Positions 42,579-51,324 of a stretch of 64,000 nucleotides of DNA are shown one piece after another. Made by a program: the position numbers and the translations under genes. Position 1 is the stretch's first letter, and each line of letters starts with the position of its first letter. The notes under the pieces are model-generated. The model was not told the origin of the DNA, did no database searches, and worked only from the letters and a program-made list of their open reading frames with translations. This stretch comes from Planctomycetaceae bacterium (GTDB lineage Bacteria > Planctomycetota > Planctomycetia > Planctomycetales > Planctomycetaceae): the NCBI GenBank assembly GCA_020638955.1, contig JACKHO010000001.1:1054001-1118000 (forward strand), given 5' to 3'.

Positions 42579-44615
42579 CTACCAAATCTGAATGCGCTCC
42601 TCGGGTGGCAGGTACATTTTGTCGCCGGGTTTCACGTTGAAGGCTTCGTAGAACGGGCCGAAGTTTCGCAGGGGGCCGTTGCCTCGAAAGACGGCTGGGG
42701 AGTGTGGGTCCGTGAGGACCTGTTTGCGGATGGCTTCTTCGCGGTACTTCGAACGCCAGATTTGAGCGTATCCCATGAAGAACCGTTGTTCGCCGGTCAG
42801 GCCATCAATGACAGGCGCTTCCTTCCCGTTGAGCGAGGCCTTGTACGCCTTGTATGCGATGTACAGCCCGGTGAGATCGCCGATGTTTTCTCCCAGGGTG
42901 AGTTGGCCGTTGACGTGCAAATCGGGCAGTGGCTTGAAGGAGTTGTACTGCTCGACGAGTGCCTGGGCACGTTCGCGGAAGGCGGTGGCGTCGGCGTCAG
43001 TCCACCAGTCGTTGAGATTACCGTCACCGTCCGTCTTGCGTCCCTGATCATCAAAGGCGTGACCTGTTTCGTGTCCAATGACCGCACCAATACCACCGTA
43101 GTTCACGGCGTCATCAGCATTGGGATTAAAGAATGGAGGCTGCAGAATGGCCGCTGGGAACACAATTTCATTCATCCGGGGATTGTGGTACGCATTCACC
43201 GTTTGCGGCGTCATGTGCCATTCGGCACGATCAACCGGTTCACCGAGCCGTGCCAGTTGCCGGTTGTAGTCCCACTCCTGAGCCCGGTGCATGTTGCCGA
43301 GTGGGTCATCCCGGCGAATCTCCAAAGCCGAATAATCGAGCCATTCGTCGGGGTAGCCAATTTTGACGGCAAACTTCCGTCGCTTCTCCTGAGCGCGCGT
43401 TTTCGTTTCGTCGGACATCCAGTCGAGTCCGTCGAGCGACGTGCGAAACGCTTCCAGCAAGTTGTCGACGAGCTCATCCATCCGTTCCTTGGCGACGGGA
43501 GAGAAGTGCCGCCCGACATACACTTTCCCAACGGCCTCTCCGAGCAAACTGTCAACAACCGAGACAGACCGCTGCCAGCGCGGTTCCATTTCCTCCAGCC
43601 CATTGATAAGTCTGCCAAAGAATGCGAAATCGGCCTCAATGAAATCGTCAGAGAGCCACGACGAAGCGTCATTGAGAATGCGGAACCGCAGATAATTCTT
43701 CCAGTGCTCAAGCGGGACATCGTGCAGCATCTGCCCCAGTTGTTCGATGTACGTCGGCTGCCGGACAAACAGCGTGTTGACGCGTCCCACAACTCCCATT
43801 GCACCGAGATATCCGGGCCAGTCAATTTGCTTGCTGACTCCCGCCAGCTCCGCTACGGCAATGCGGTTGTTCGTCTTGGAAACGTCGCGGTTGTCTTCCG
43901 GAGTCCATTGGATTTCCGCAATTTTCATTTCCAGGTCATACACAGACTGTGCACGCTCGTCTGCATTGGAAATTCCGGCGAGCGTGTACAATTTGGCAAT
44001 GTGTTCGGGATAGCGTTTGCGGATTTCCTCGAACTTCTCCCCTTTCTCCAGGTAGTAGTTGCGGTTCGGCAGGCTCAGTCCGGCCTGTGTCATGTAAACG
44101 GCGTACTCCGTTGAGTTGCCGGAGTCGATGCTGATGTAAGTCACCAGCGGCCCGGAAATTCCAACGCGCTGGAGCTTGGCGAATACCTGCAACAACTCTT
44201 CCACACTGGTGATGTCATCGACCAGTTTCAGTTGAGATTGAACCGGTTTGGCACCGAGAGAATTGGTCAGGGACTCATTCATCAGCCCCGCGTACAGGTC
44301 GGCGATTTTCTGTTCTTCCGATCCCGCCACCAGATGTTGCCGGGCCGCGAGTTCCTCAATGATGGCGCGCTGATGTGCGGCACTCTCTTCCCGCAAAATG
44401 AAGAAACTCCCCCAGCGACTTTTGTCAGCGGGGATTTCCGTGTTCTTAATCCAACCGCCATTCACGTAGTGGTAGAAGTCATCTTGTGGACGCACTGAGG
44501 TGTCCATCGCATTCTGATCGATGCCAGATGCGAGTTTCGTGGCGGACTCGTTGTCAGCGCCGGAGACTGACGGGGCAAGGTAGAACGTCGACAGCAGCAG
44601 TGCTGCGAAAGACAA
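42579..44615 (-). CDS. M13-family zinc metallopeptidase (neprilysin/PepO-like)
   Basis: 678 residues counted from TTG 44615. The active site GHETGHAFDDQGR (HExxH at ~515-519) and GENIGDLTGLYIAYKAY with the third zinc ligand Glu are intact. NAYHNPRMNEIVFPAAILQP is the substrate-binding strand of the family. The enzyme should be exported and cleave small peptides. The TTG start gives a signal peptide without the usual basic n-region. An ATG at 44635 in another frame reads MKRLPAC and joins the hydrophobic stretch if one base is added at 44614-44615. So the true start is probably 44635. Confidence 0.9.
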   Translation of the reverse strand: MSFAALLLSTFYLAPSVSGADNESATKLASGIDQNAMDTSVRPQDDFYHYVNGGWIKNTEIPADKSRWGSFFILREESAAHQRAIIEELAARQHLVAGSEEQKIADLYAGLMNESLTNSLGAKPVQSQLKLVDDITSVEELLQVFAKLQRVGISGPLVTYISIDSGNSTEYAVYMTQAGLSLPNRNYYLEKGEKFEEIRKRYPEHIAKLYTLAGISNADERAQSVYDLEMKIAEIQWTPEDNRDVSKTNNRIAVAELAGVSKQIDWPGYLGAMGVVGRVNTLFVRQPTYIEQLGQMLHDVPLEHWKNYLRFRILNDASSWLSDDFIEADFAFFGRLINGLEEMEPRWQRSVSVVDSLLGEAVGKVYVGRHFSPVAKERMDELVDNLLEAFRTSLDGLDWMSDETKTRAQEKRRKFAVKIGYPDEWLDYSALEIRRDDPLGNMHRAQEWDYNRQLARLGEPVDRAEWHMTPQTVNAYHNPRMNEIVFPAAILQPPFFNPNADDAVNYGGIGAVIGHETGHAFDDQGRKTDGDGNLNDWWTDADATAFRERAQALVEQYNSFKPLPDLHVNGQLTLGENIGDLTGLYIAYKAYKASLNGKEAPVIDGLTGEQRFFMGYAQIWRSKYREEAIRKQVLTDPHSPAVFRGNGPLRNFGPFYEAFNVKPGDKMYLPPEERIQIW

Positions 44616-44946
44616 CAGGCAGGGAGACGCTTCATCACAATTCCGTTTCTGATTCTCTTACGCGTTTCTGGGCAAAGCCCATGGGCTCGCAACATGATGT
44701 CCACTTCACCATAAAAAACAACCGTTGCAGCGTTGTTGCCTGAATGCATGCCCGAAATGATCGGTCTTGGCGTGAGCTGTACGGTGAGTCAATCGAAAGA
44801 TTGTGACTCTCCGGACGCCGCCAGAATGGCATGGGCATCGCAATTCCGGCCAGCCCAACATTACTCTCGCAGTGATTGCTCCAATTCTGCTATGAAACGG
44901 AATTGGCCATCAAATCCAGACCACGTGGAAACGGAATTCCAGCAAG
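44616..44946. other. Intergenic region between divergent genes, with a GAAA-loop hairpin
   Basis: The 331 bases hold no convincing gene beyond the possible true start of the metallopeptidase at 44635. A hairpin lies at 44786-44809: arms GAGTC-AATC and GATT-GT-GACTC around a GAAA tetraloop, with a two-base bulge on the right arm. It could be a protein-binding dyad or an untranslated-leader hairpin. A short A-rich stretch (ATAAAAAACAAC) is near 44712. No clear promoter boxes were identified. Confidence 0.45.
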
Positions 44947-47544
44947 ATGACCACTGAGGCACTCTCAACCAGTTCGACCGGCGAAGGCAATGTGGCCTCG
45001 CGTCCCTGGGATTTTTACGTCGTACTCGCCTGCTTCTTTCTGTCGGGATTGGCTGCCCTGCTGTACCAGACCGTGTGGATGCGTCAGTTTTCCGCCGTGT
45101 TTGGTACCAGTGAACTCGCCGTCGCGACGGTTCTCTCGGCCTACATGGCAGGTCTGGCGGCTGGTTCTTGGATTGCCGGACGGTATTTGGCCCGACAGTC
45201 GACGGGAGCGTCGCGTTGGGTGTCGGGCTGGCTGAAGCGTCCGATTCTGATGTACGGAGTACTGGAAGCCGGAATCGCACTCGGTGCCCTGGCTGTTCCA
45301 TTCGGAATGCAACTGATTCAAGGTCTGCAGGTGCTTGCTCTCGGCGGGCAGCCAACCTTGCCCGACTCAGGAGGCCTGTGGCAGCCACTCTTCTATGCGG
45401 CTAGCGCTTTTGTGCTGTTGCTTATTCCGACTGCCTGCATGGGAGCGACGCTCCCATTACTCAGCCGGTTTGTGGTGCATCACGACGAGCAACTCGGACG
45501 CCGCGTCGGCTTTCTGTATGCCATCAATACCCTCGGTGCGATGGTCGGAACGCTCATTGCCGCCTTCTGGTTGATGCCAACTATTGGCAATTTGGGGACA
45601 ACCTGGATTGGTGTGCTGGTTAACGTTGCAGTGTTTGGGCTGGCAGTCATGTTGGATCGTCAGGGCGACAGTCAGGCTGTGGCAGGGGCCACTGCGCCCG
45701 TAGAACGAGCGAAGAGCAATGATGGCCTGAGAACGGAATGGGTCGCCGCCATCATGTTTGTATCGGGCGGGATGTCGTTCATTTACGAAGTTTTGTGGAC
45801 TCGCCTGTTGGGGCAGGTTGTCGGCGGCAGTGTGTACGCGTTCGCTATTATGCTCGCCGCCTTCCTCGCTGGAATTACGCTGGGAAGTGCCATCGCCAGC
45901 CCGTTGGCACGTTCGCGACAGGCGGCATGGTGGGGGCTCATGCTTTCCCAAATTGGAGCGGCACTCACCTCACTAACAATCTTCTCGTTGTTAAATGATG
46001 TTCCCGGCTGGGACCTGCTGAAGTCAGAGACGAGTCTCTTTCAGAGTTCGGTTCTGTGCGGATGCCTCTTACTACCCGCCACATTGTTTATTGGAGCCAC
46101 CTTCCCCTTCGCAGTTCGACTCGTCGCTCAGTCGCCACAGGACGTCGGTGCTTCGTCCGGTGCAATTTATGCTTCCAATACGTTGGGAGGAGTTGTGGGT
46201 TCATTGCTGGCCGGATTTCATCTCATCCCGTGGCTCGGATTTGCGGGAACATTGAAACTCGCCGTGTGTGGCAACATCGCCCTTGGAGTGGCTACGTTGC
46301 TGTTGCGGCCCATGGATTGGGTTAAGCGTTCCGCGGTCATTGCGGCACTTGCCCTGTTGATGCTGTTCATTCAACCGGTCCAACCTGAGAACCTGCTTGC
46401 GGTTTCCCCATTGCTGCGGCATTCCGCTGATGGAAAGCAACTGGCACTTCGAGTTGGTCGTTCATCTACCGTCCGTGTCTGTGACTGGGGAGGCCACTTC
46501 CTCATCCAGAACAACGGGTTGCCCGAAGCGCTCATTGCCCGCAAAGGCTCACCGCCACAAGGGATTGAAGTCCACCATTGGCTGACGGGAATTCCACTGC
46601 TTGCACGACCTGAGGCGGAGTCGCTGCTCGTCATTGGTTTCGGCGGCGGTACGGCGGTCGAAGACATCCCCGAATCGGTAAGTCGGATCGATGTCGTCGA
46701 ACTGGAGCCGGAGGTAATAGCGGCAAATCGTCAGCTTTCTGCATTGAGAGACGCCGATCCCCTGAGCGATCCGCGAATCCGTGTGGTCACCAACGACGCA
46801 CGTGGCGCGCTCGCACTGTCATCCGCCCGTTACGACATTATCGTCTCACAGCCCTCGCATCCCTGGACTTCGGGAGCCTCGCATCTCTACACGCAGGACT
46901 TCCTGCTGCAGGCACGAGAGCACCTTGGCGAAGACGGAGTTTTCCTCCAATGGCTCGATACTCAGTTTCTCGGCACGGAACAAATTCAGTCGATTGGGGC
47001 CACGCTTCTGGCCGTTTTTCCTAACGTCAGGCTCTATCAGCCCTCGCCCACTTCACTTCTTTTCCTCGGCTCGGATGGGGAAATTCATCCTGAGCACGAG
47101 GCCGCGAATCCTGCAGGACTTCTGGCCAAATTTCCGAGGAAGTTCGAGCGGATGCCGGTTGGCGGCGTCAATGATTTGGCAGCCGCCTTGATTTGTGACA
47201 CAGAGGGCTTGATAGAGTTTTGTAAGTCAGCCAGCCCCAATACCGACAGTTTCAATCAGCTCGCCTTCCGCTCGTCGGTTCGGTCTGGCGATTCGACGGG
47301 AGCATCTCTACGAACTCTGCTCGAGGCGTTTGATCCGGTCCTGACTTCAAATTCCTCGCTGTGGAATGATGCCGTTATTCAATACCGCTTAAATCCTGCG
47401 GTCCTTGTTTGTCGGATGTGTGCTGCCGGGCATATCCAGCGAGCTGGTCGATTTGCCGAGCAGCAGGCAGAGCCCGGCCTCAGAGAATTCCTGCTGGCGC
47501 TGGTTGCTTATGAAGGGGGCAACGCGAGCACTGTCGCCCGCTGA
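44947..47544 (+). CDS. Membrane-fused spermidine synthase-like protein, cut by an apparent frameshift
   Basis: 865 residues before the premature stop. Residues ~20-480 form about 12-14 membrane helices of an MFS-like transporter (LSGLAALLYQTVWMRQFS, SAYMAGLAAGSWIAGRYLA, GGMSFIYEVLWTRLLGQVVG). Residues ~555-750 form a Rossmann methyltransferase-type spermidine synthase domain (VIGFGGGTAVEDIPESVSRI, VVELEPEVIAANRQ, QPSHPWTSGASHLYTQDF). Such fused proteins are common in planctomycetes; polyamine synthesis is inferred, and transfer of another aminopropyl-like group is possible. The frame should continue for ~215 residues (next feature) if a base is added in the G5 run at 47515-47519. Confidence 0.88.
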   Translation: MTTEALSTSSTGEGNVASRPWDFYVVLACFFLSGLAALLYQTVWMRQFSAVFGTSELAVATVLSAYMAGLAAGSWIAGRYLARQSTGASRWVSGWLKRPILMYGVLEAGIALGALAVPFGMQLIQGLQVLALGGQPTLPDSGGLWQPLFYAASAFVLLLIPTACMGATLPLLSRFVVHHDEQLGRRVGFLYAINTLGAMVGTLIAAFWLMPTIGNLGTTWIGVLVNVAVFGLAVMLDRQGDSQAVAGATAPVERAKSNDGLRTEWVAAIMFVSGGMSFIYEVLWTRLLGQVVGGSVYAFAIMLAAFLAGITLGSAIASPLARSRQAAWWGLMLSQIGAALTSLTIFSLLNDVPGWDLLKSETSLFQSSVLCGCLLLPATLFIGATFPFAVRLVAQSPQDVGASSGAIYASNTLGGVVGSLLAGFHLIPWLGFAGTLKLAVCGNIALGVATLLLRPMDWVKRSAVIAALALLMLFIQPVQPENLLAVSPLLRHSADGKQLALRVGRSSTVRVCDWGGHFLIQNNGLPEALIARKGSPPQGIEVHHWLTGIPLLARPEAESLLVIGFGGGTAVEDIPESVSRIDVVELEPEVIAANRQLSALRDADPLSDPRIRVVTNDARGALALSSARYDIIVSQPSHPWTSGASHLYTQDFLLQAREHLGEDGVFLQWLDTQFLGTEQIQSIGATLLAVFPNVRLYQPSPTSLLFLGSDGEIHPEHEAANPAGLLAKFPRKFERMPVGGVNDLAAALICDTEGLIEFCKSASPNTDSFNQLAFRSSVRSGDSTGASLRTLLEAFDPVLTSNSSLWNDAVIQYRLNPAVLVCRMCAAGHIQRAGRFAEQQAEPGLREFLLALVAYEGGNASTVAR

Positions 47545-48193
47545 CCATTGAAGCAGTCCGCAAAAACCCAAAGTTGAGTGAAGCGAAATTCCTACTGTGT
47601 CAACTGTACGCCGACGAACTGATGGACTTCTCCGCCCCACGGGAAGTTGTCGCTCAACGACAGTTGCTCACCGGGAATGAAAAGCTGGTTTTGAATCGTA
47701 TCTGTCCATGCAGGGCGGAAATACAAGTTCACTGGAAATCAACGATGAAGAACTGAAGCGAATTAACGCTGACGAATTCACTTACCCGCTCGCGTTGTAT
47801 TGCCGTGCGTCATGGCGAGTGGCGGCTCGCCGAGAAAACTCCGTCGACCTGGCGACCGAGGCACTCCAATTGACGGACAGTGCGCTCATTCGTTCGCAGC
47901 GAGATTTCGGGTTCCTCATTCGTTGCAACGCGGCTCATTTGGCAAACGCACCTCAAGTTCAGCTTGAGTCAATTCGGGCCTGTGCGGTGAACCTTGGAGA
48001 ATCTGACCCATCTACGAATCCACTCTACGAACAAAGAGCCCGAGTCCTGTCCCGCGGCCTCGATCTCATTGACGGCAATCCCGAACTCGATCCCGCAGCC
48101 GTCCGGCAGGTACGTGATTATGTTCGCCAATTGTCTCGATCCAATTCTCGTTCCGCCGCTTCGCTGATTCTACCCACTGGCTATGTCCAGTAG
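47545..48193 (+). pseudogene. Out-of-frame C-terminal TPR-like part of the spermidine synthase-like gene
   Basis: After the stop at 47544 two other frames continue the protein: PLTIEAVRKNPKLSEAKFLL to about 47690, then from about 47690 a frame beginning FESYLSMQGGN and reading LEINDEELKRINADEF to the stop at 48193. One added base in the G5 run (47515-47519) and one in the T4 run (47689-47692) join all parts into one chain of ~1080 residues. The content is helical, TPR-like. A separate gene starting at 47708 has no ribosome-binding site, so I regard this as the broken tail, not a gene of its own. Confidence 0.65.
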
Positions 48194-48340
48194 TTGTTGC
48201 TGAGAATACGTTCCCCAAATGCCAGTCTTCGCCGCAGAGGATGCAATCCCTTGGGCGACCTGACATAATTTGAGACGTCGAAACGAGGAGTTCGGCCTCG
48301 CGCGAGGTAGGACATCCTGTAAGCACCATGAGGGGATTTC

Positions 48341-48832
48341 ATGAAGTCGGCGTTTCCAGTTTTGTTGCTAATACTGTGGATGGTCAAGCCGCTTGTCGCG
48401 GACGTGGACTTTGCGAATGACGTCGCTCCGCTGCTGGCTGAGAAGTGTCTCGACTGTCACAACGACCGAGAACCGAAAGGCGCGCTCGACCTGTCGACGA
48501 AGAAATCGGCATTTGCTGGAGGCGATTCGGGTGTCGTCATTACGCCAGGTAAGTTGCAGGAGAGCTACCTGTGGGAGCGTGTCGCCGCCAATGAAATGCC
48601 CCCGAAACATCCGTTGTCAGATGCTGAAAAGCAATTGTTGCAGAAATGGATTGAAGAAGGGGCCAAGTGGTCACTGGAGAAAATTGATCCCTTCGCATTC
48701 ACTACGAGTGCCCGCGCCGGGTACGACTGGTGGTCGCTAAAGCCGCTAGCGAAAGTGCAGCCCCCGGGTTGCAGCCGGGCGAAAACCCCGTCGATGCATT
48801 TATCCGAGCCAAACGAAATGAGCACGGGCTGA
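48341..48832 (+). CDS. PSCyt1 cytochrome-like N-terminal fragment of a DUF1549/DUF1553 protein
   Basis: This frame supplies the start of the protein at 48730-51318. It has a signal peptide (FPVLLLILWMVKPLVA), then the planctomycete cytochrome C domain with haem motif CLDCH in LAEKCLDCHNDREPKGALDL, the axial-ligand region RVAANEMPPKHPLSDAEKQL and the ending AGYDWWSLKPLAKVQPPG. After that the frame is nonsense (CSRAKTPSMH). One added base in the run CCCCCGGG (48761-48768) joins it to the next frame. The start ATG 48341 has GAGGGG upstream. Confidence 0.85.
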   Translation: MKSAFPVLLLILWMVKPLVADVDFANDVAPLLAEKCLDCHNDREPKGALDLSTKKSAFAGGDSGVVITPGKLQESYLWERVAANEMPPKHPLSDAEKQLLQKWIEEGAKWSLEKIDPFAFTTSARAGYDWWSLKPLAKVQPPGCSRAKTPSMHLSEPNEMSTG

Positions 48833-51318
48833 CAGCCTCGTCTCCGGCCGATCCCAGAATTCTTATGCGGCGACTGTCGTTCTCGCTGTTGGGGATGCCT
48901 CCTTCCTTTCCGGAAGTGGAAGACTTTGTTGCAAATCCGACGGAGGAGGCGTACAGCGCTGTTGTCGATCGAATGCTGGCGTCGCCGCAGTACGGAGAGC
49001 GCTGGGGACGCCACTGGCTCGATTTGGCTCGATTTGGCGAGAGTCATGGATTTGAACGGGACAAATTGCGGGACAACGCCTGGCCGTACCGAGACTGGGT
49101 GATTCAGGCCCTTAACGCCGATATGCCATACGACGAGTTTGCCCGTCAGCAAATTGCCGGTGACGTGCTCTATCCCGGCGATTCAAACGCCCTCATTGCC
49201 ACAGGGTTTCTGGTGGCAGGTCCGTACGATGATGTGGGCCAGAGTCAACAGTCGGCGGCCATGCGTGCTGTTGTGCGGCAGGACGAAATGGAAGACTACA
49301 TTGGCACCGTCTGCCAGACTTTCCTGGGGCTGACAGCGAACTGTGCCCGTTGCCATAGTCACAAGTTCGATCCCATTTCGCAGACGGAGTACTACCAAAT
49401 CGCAGCGGCGCTGGCGGGTGTTCGTCCTGGCGAACGACCGTATCAGACGAAGGAACTGGAGCAGAAGCGAACCGCCGCGGAAAAGCATCTGGCTGAAGTC
49501 AGGACCAACATCGACAACCTGCTGACTCCACTGCGCGAACAACTCAAGAAAGAACTGCAGCGGGAGGACGGACGTGAGGTCAAGAACGCCGTCGCTCCCA
49601 TTGCCCGCTGGACATTCGAGAACGATGCCAATGACGACATGGGAAGTTTGCACGGCACCCTGCACGGCGGCGCGACCATCTCAGATGGTCAACTGCATTT
49701 GAACGGGAAGGACGCATATCTCTCGACTGCTCCTTTGGCCTCGCAACTAAGAGCCAAGACGCTCGAAGCTTGGGTACGACTGGATGATCTCACTCAGCGT
49801 GGTGGCGGTGTGCTTTCGGTGCAAACGACTGACGGTGGTGTGTTCGATGCCATTGTGTATGGCGAACGCGATGCCGGGCAGTGGATGGCGGGCAGCAACG
49901 GATTCGTCCGCTGGAATTCGTTTAAAAGGAGTGAGGAAAAGGAAGCCAACAAGTCGCTGGTTCACGTGGCCATTGTTTATCGCGAAGATGGCACAATTCA
50001 AGGATATCGAAACGGTGAGCCGTACGGACTGCCGTACAAGAGTTCCGGGTTAGTGACCTATGAACCGGGTAGCTCGCAGGTCTTGCTGGGGCTGCGTCAT
50101 GGGACAGGACCGGGTGGCAACCGAATGCTGGCCGGCCATATTGAGCAGGCACAGTTGTATGACAAAGCACTGACCGACGAAGAAATTGGCCTAACGTCCG
50201 CCCGGTTCAACATTGTCTCGAAAGCTCGACTGCTGGCCCGTATGTCGGAGGACCAGCGGTCTCAACTTGCGACGTGGGAAGCGGAGGCGAAGGCGTTGTC
50301 CAAGGAGATTGGACAACTGCAGAACCTTCGCGTGTACGCCGTGGCGCCGCAAAAACCACCAGCAACGCACGTGCTACTGCGGGGCGATGCGGCTTCCCCG
50401 GCGGAAGAAGTCAGTGCCGGAGGAATTCAGGCCATCCAGGGCCTCTCCGCAGATTTCAATCTCACGACTGATGCATCGGATGCCGAGCGGCGACGCAAGT
50501 TCGCGGAATGGATGACGTCGCGGGAGAATCCCATTTTTGCTCGGGTCATTGTGAACCGAATTTGGCATTACCATTTCGGAACAGGCATTGTTGCCTCACC
50601 GAACGACTTTGGCTTCAACGGCATCCGGCCCACGCATCCGGAGCTGTTGGATTTCCTCGCGAATTATCTCATTGAACAGAATGGAAGCCTCAAGGCGGTT
50701 CACAAACTCATTGTCACATCGGAAACGTTTCGTCAATCTTCTCGCCCTCGGCCGGACGCCATTGCCGCAGATGCAGGAAACCAGTGGCTGTGGCGATTCG
50801 CACCGCAGCGATTAGAGGCTGAAGTGGTCCGCGACACCATGCTGCAGGTGACGGGAGCCCTCAACCCGCAGTACGGTGGGCCATCCTACCGGAACTTTGA
50901 AACGTTCAACCGCAACTCGCAGTTTTACATCATGCAGGATCGTGCCGAACCGGAGTACCACCGACGAACGATTTACCGGATGTGGGTACGCTCCGGCCGT
51001 AATCAACTTCTCGACGCCCTCGACTGTCCTGACCCATCTGTGACAACTCCCGACCGTGCCGTCACGACTACGCCTACACAGTCACTGTCATTGCTGAACA
51101 ACTCATTCGTTTTGCGCATGGCCGACCTGCTGGCGAGTCGAGCGGCTGATGGCAACGACTCGACATCATCCCAGGTGGAACGCATGTACGAGTTGGCGAT
51201 GCAGCGTCAGCCTCGCTCTGAAGAACTTGAACCTGCCGTGCGGTTTGTCGACGAACATGGCCTGCCCGCCTTGGCCCGAGTGCTGTTCAATACCAACGAG
51301 TTCCTGTTTGCAGAATAG
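48730..51318 (+). CDS. DUF1549/DUF1553 protein with LamG-like domain (continuation of the PSCyt1 gene)
   Basis: 862 residues in this frame, but the true gene most likely runs 48341-51318 (~992 residues) through a base missing near 48765. From about residue 20: DUF1549 (RILMRRLSFSLLGMPPSFPE, YGERWGRHWLDLARFGESHG), a second haem motif CARCH in NCARCHSHKFDPISQTEYYQ, a coiled coil, a LamG/concanavalin-like domain (ARWTFENDANDDMGSLHG, NGKDAYLSTAP) and a C-terminal DUF1553 (VIVNRIWHYHFGTGIVAS, DFGFNGIRPTHPELLDFLA). This family is characteristic of planctomycetes and is thought to be exported and linked to polysaccharide breakdown. It forms an operon with the DUF1501 gene six bases downstream. Confidence 0.9.
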   Translation: MVAKAASESAAPGLQPGENPVDAFIRAKRNEHGLTASSPADPRILMRRLSFSLLGMPPSFPEVEDFVANPTEEAYSAVVDRMLASPQYGERWGRHWLDLARFGESHGFERDKLRDNAWPYRDWVIQALNADMPYDEFARQQIAGDVLYPGDSNALIATGFLVAGPYDDVGQSQQSAAMRAVVRQDEMEDYIGTVCQTFLGLTANCARCHSHKFDPISQTEYYQIAAALAGVRPGERPYQTKELEQKRTAAEKHLAEVRTNIDNLLTPLREQLKKELQREDGREVKNAVAPIARWTFENDANDDMGSLHGTLHGGATISDGQLHLNGKDAYLSTAPLASQLRAKTLEAWVRLDDLTQRGGGVLSVQTTDGGVFDAIVYGERDAGQWMAGSNGFVRWNSFKRSEEKEANKSLVHVAIVYREDGTIQGYRNGEPYGLPYKSSGLVTYEPGSSQVLLGLRHGTGPGGNRMLAGHIEQAQLYDKALTDEEIGLTSARFNIVSKARLLARMSEDQRSQLATWEAEAKALSKEIGQLQNLRVYAVAPQKPPATHVLLRGDAASPAEEVSAGGIQAIQGLSADFNLTTDASDAERRRKFAEWMTSRENPIFARVIVNRIWHYHFGTGIVASPNDFGFNGIRPTHPELLDFLANYLIEQNGSLKAVHKLIVTSETFRQSSRPRPDAIAADAGNQWLWRFAPQRLEAEVVRDTMLQVTGALNPQYGGPSYRNFETFNRNSQFYIMQDRAEPEYHRRTIYRMWVRSGRNQLLDALDCPDPSVTTPDRAVTTTPTQSLSLLNNSFVLRMADLLASRAADGNDSTSSQVERMYELAMQRQPRSEELEPAVRFVDEHGLPALARVLFNTNEFLFAE

Positions 51319-51324
51319 TCTCCC

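Noticed and set aside
47708..48193. Independent 161-residue gene after the spermidine synthase-like gene
   Set aside because: No ribosome-binding site, and its sequence reads as a continuation of the preceding frames once two bases are added.
42054..48768. Programmed ribosomal frameshifting as explanation for the broken genes
   Set aside because: Six sites in unrelated genes with no shared slippery heptamer or downstream structure, all needing one extra base in a run, fit missing bases better.
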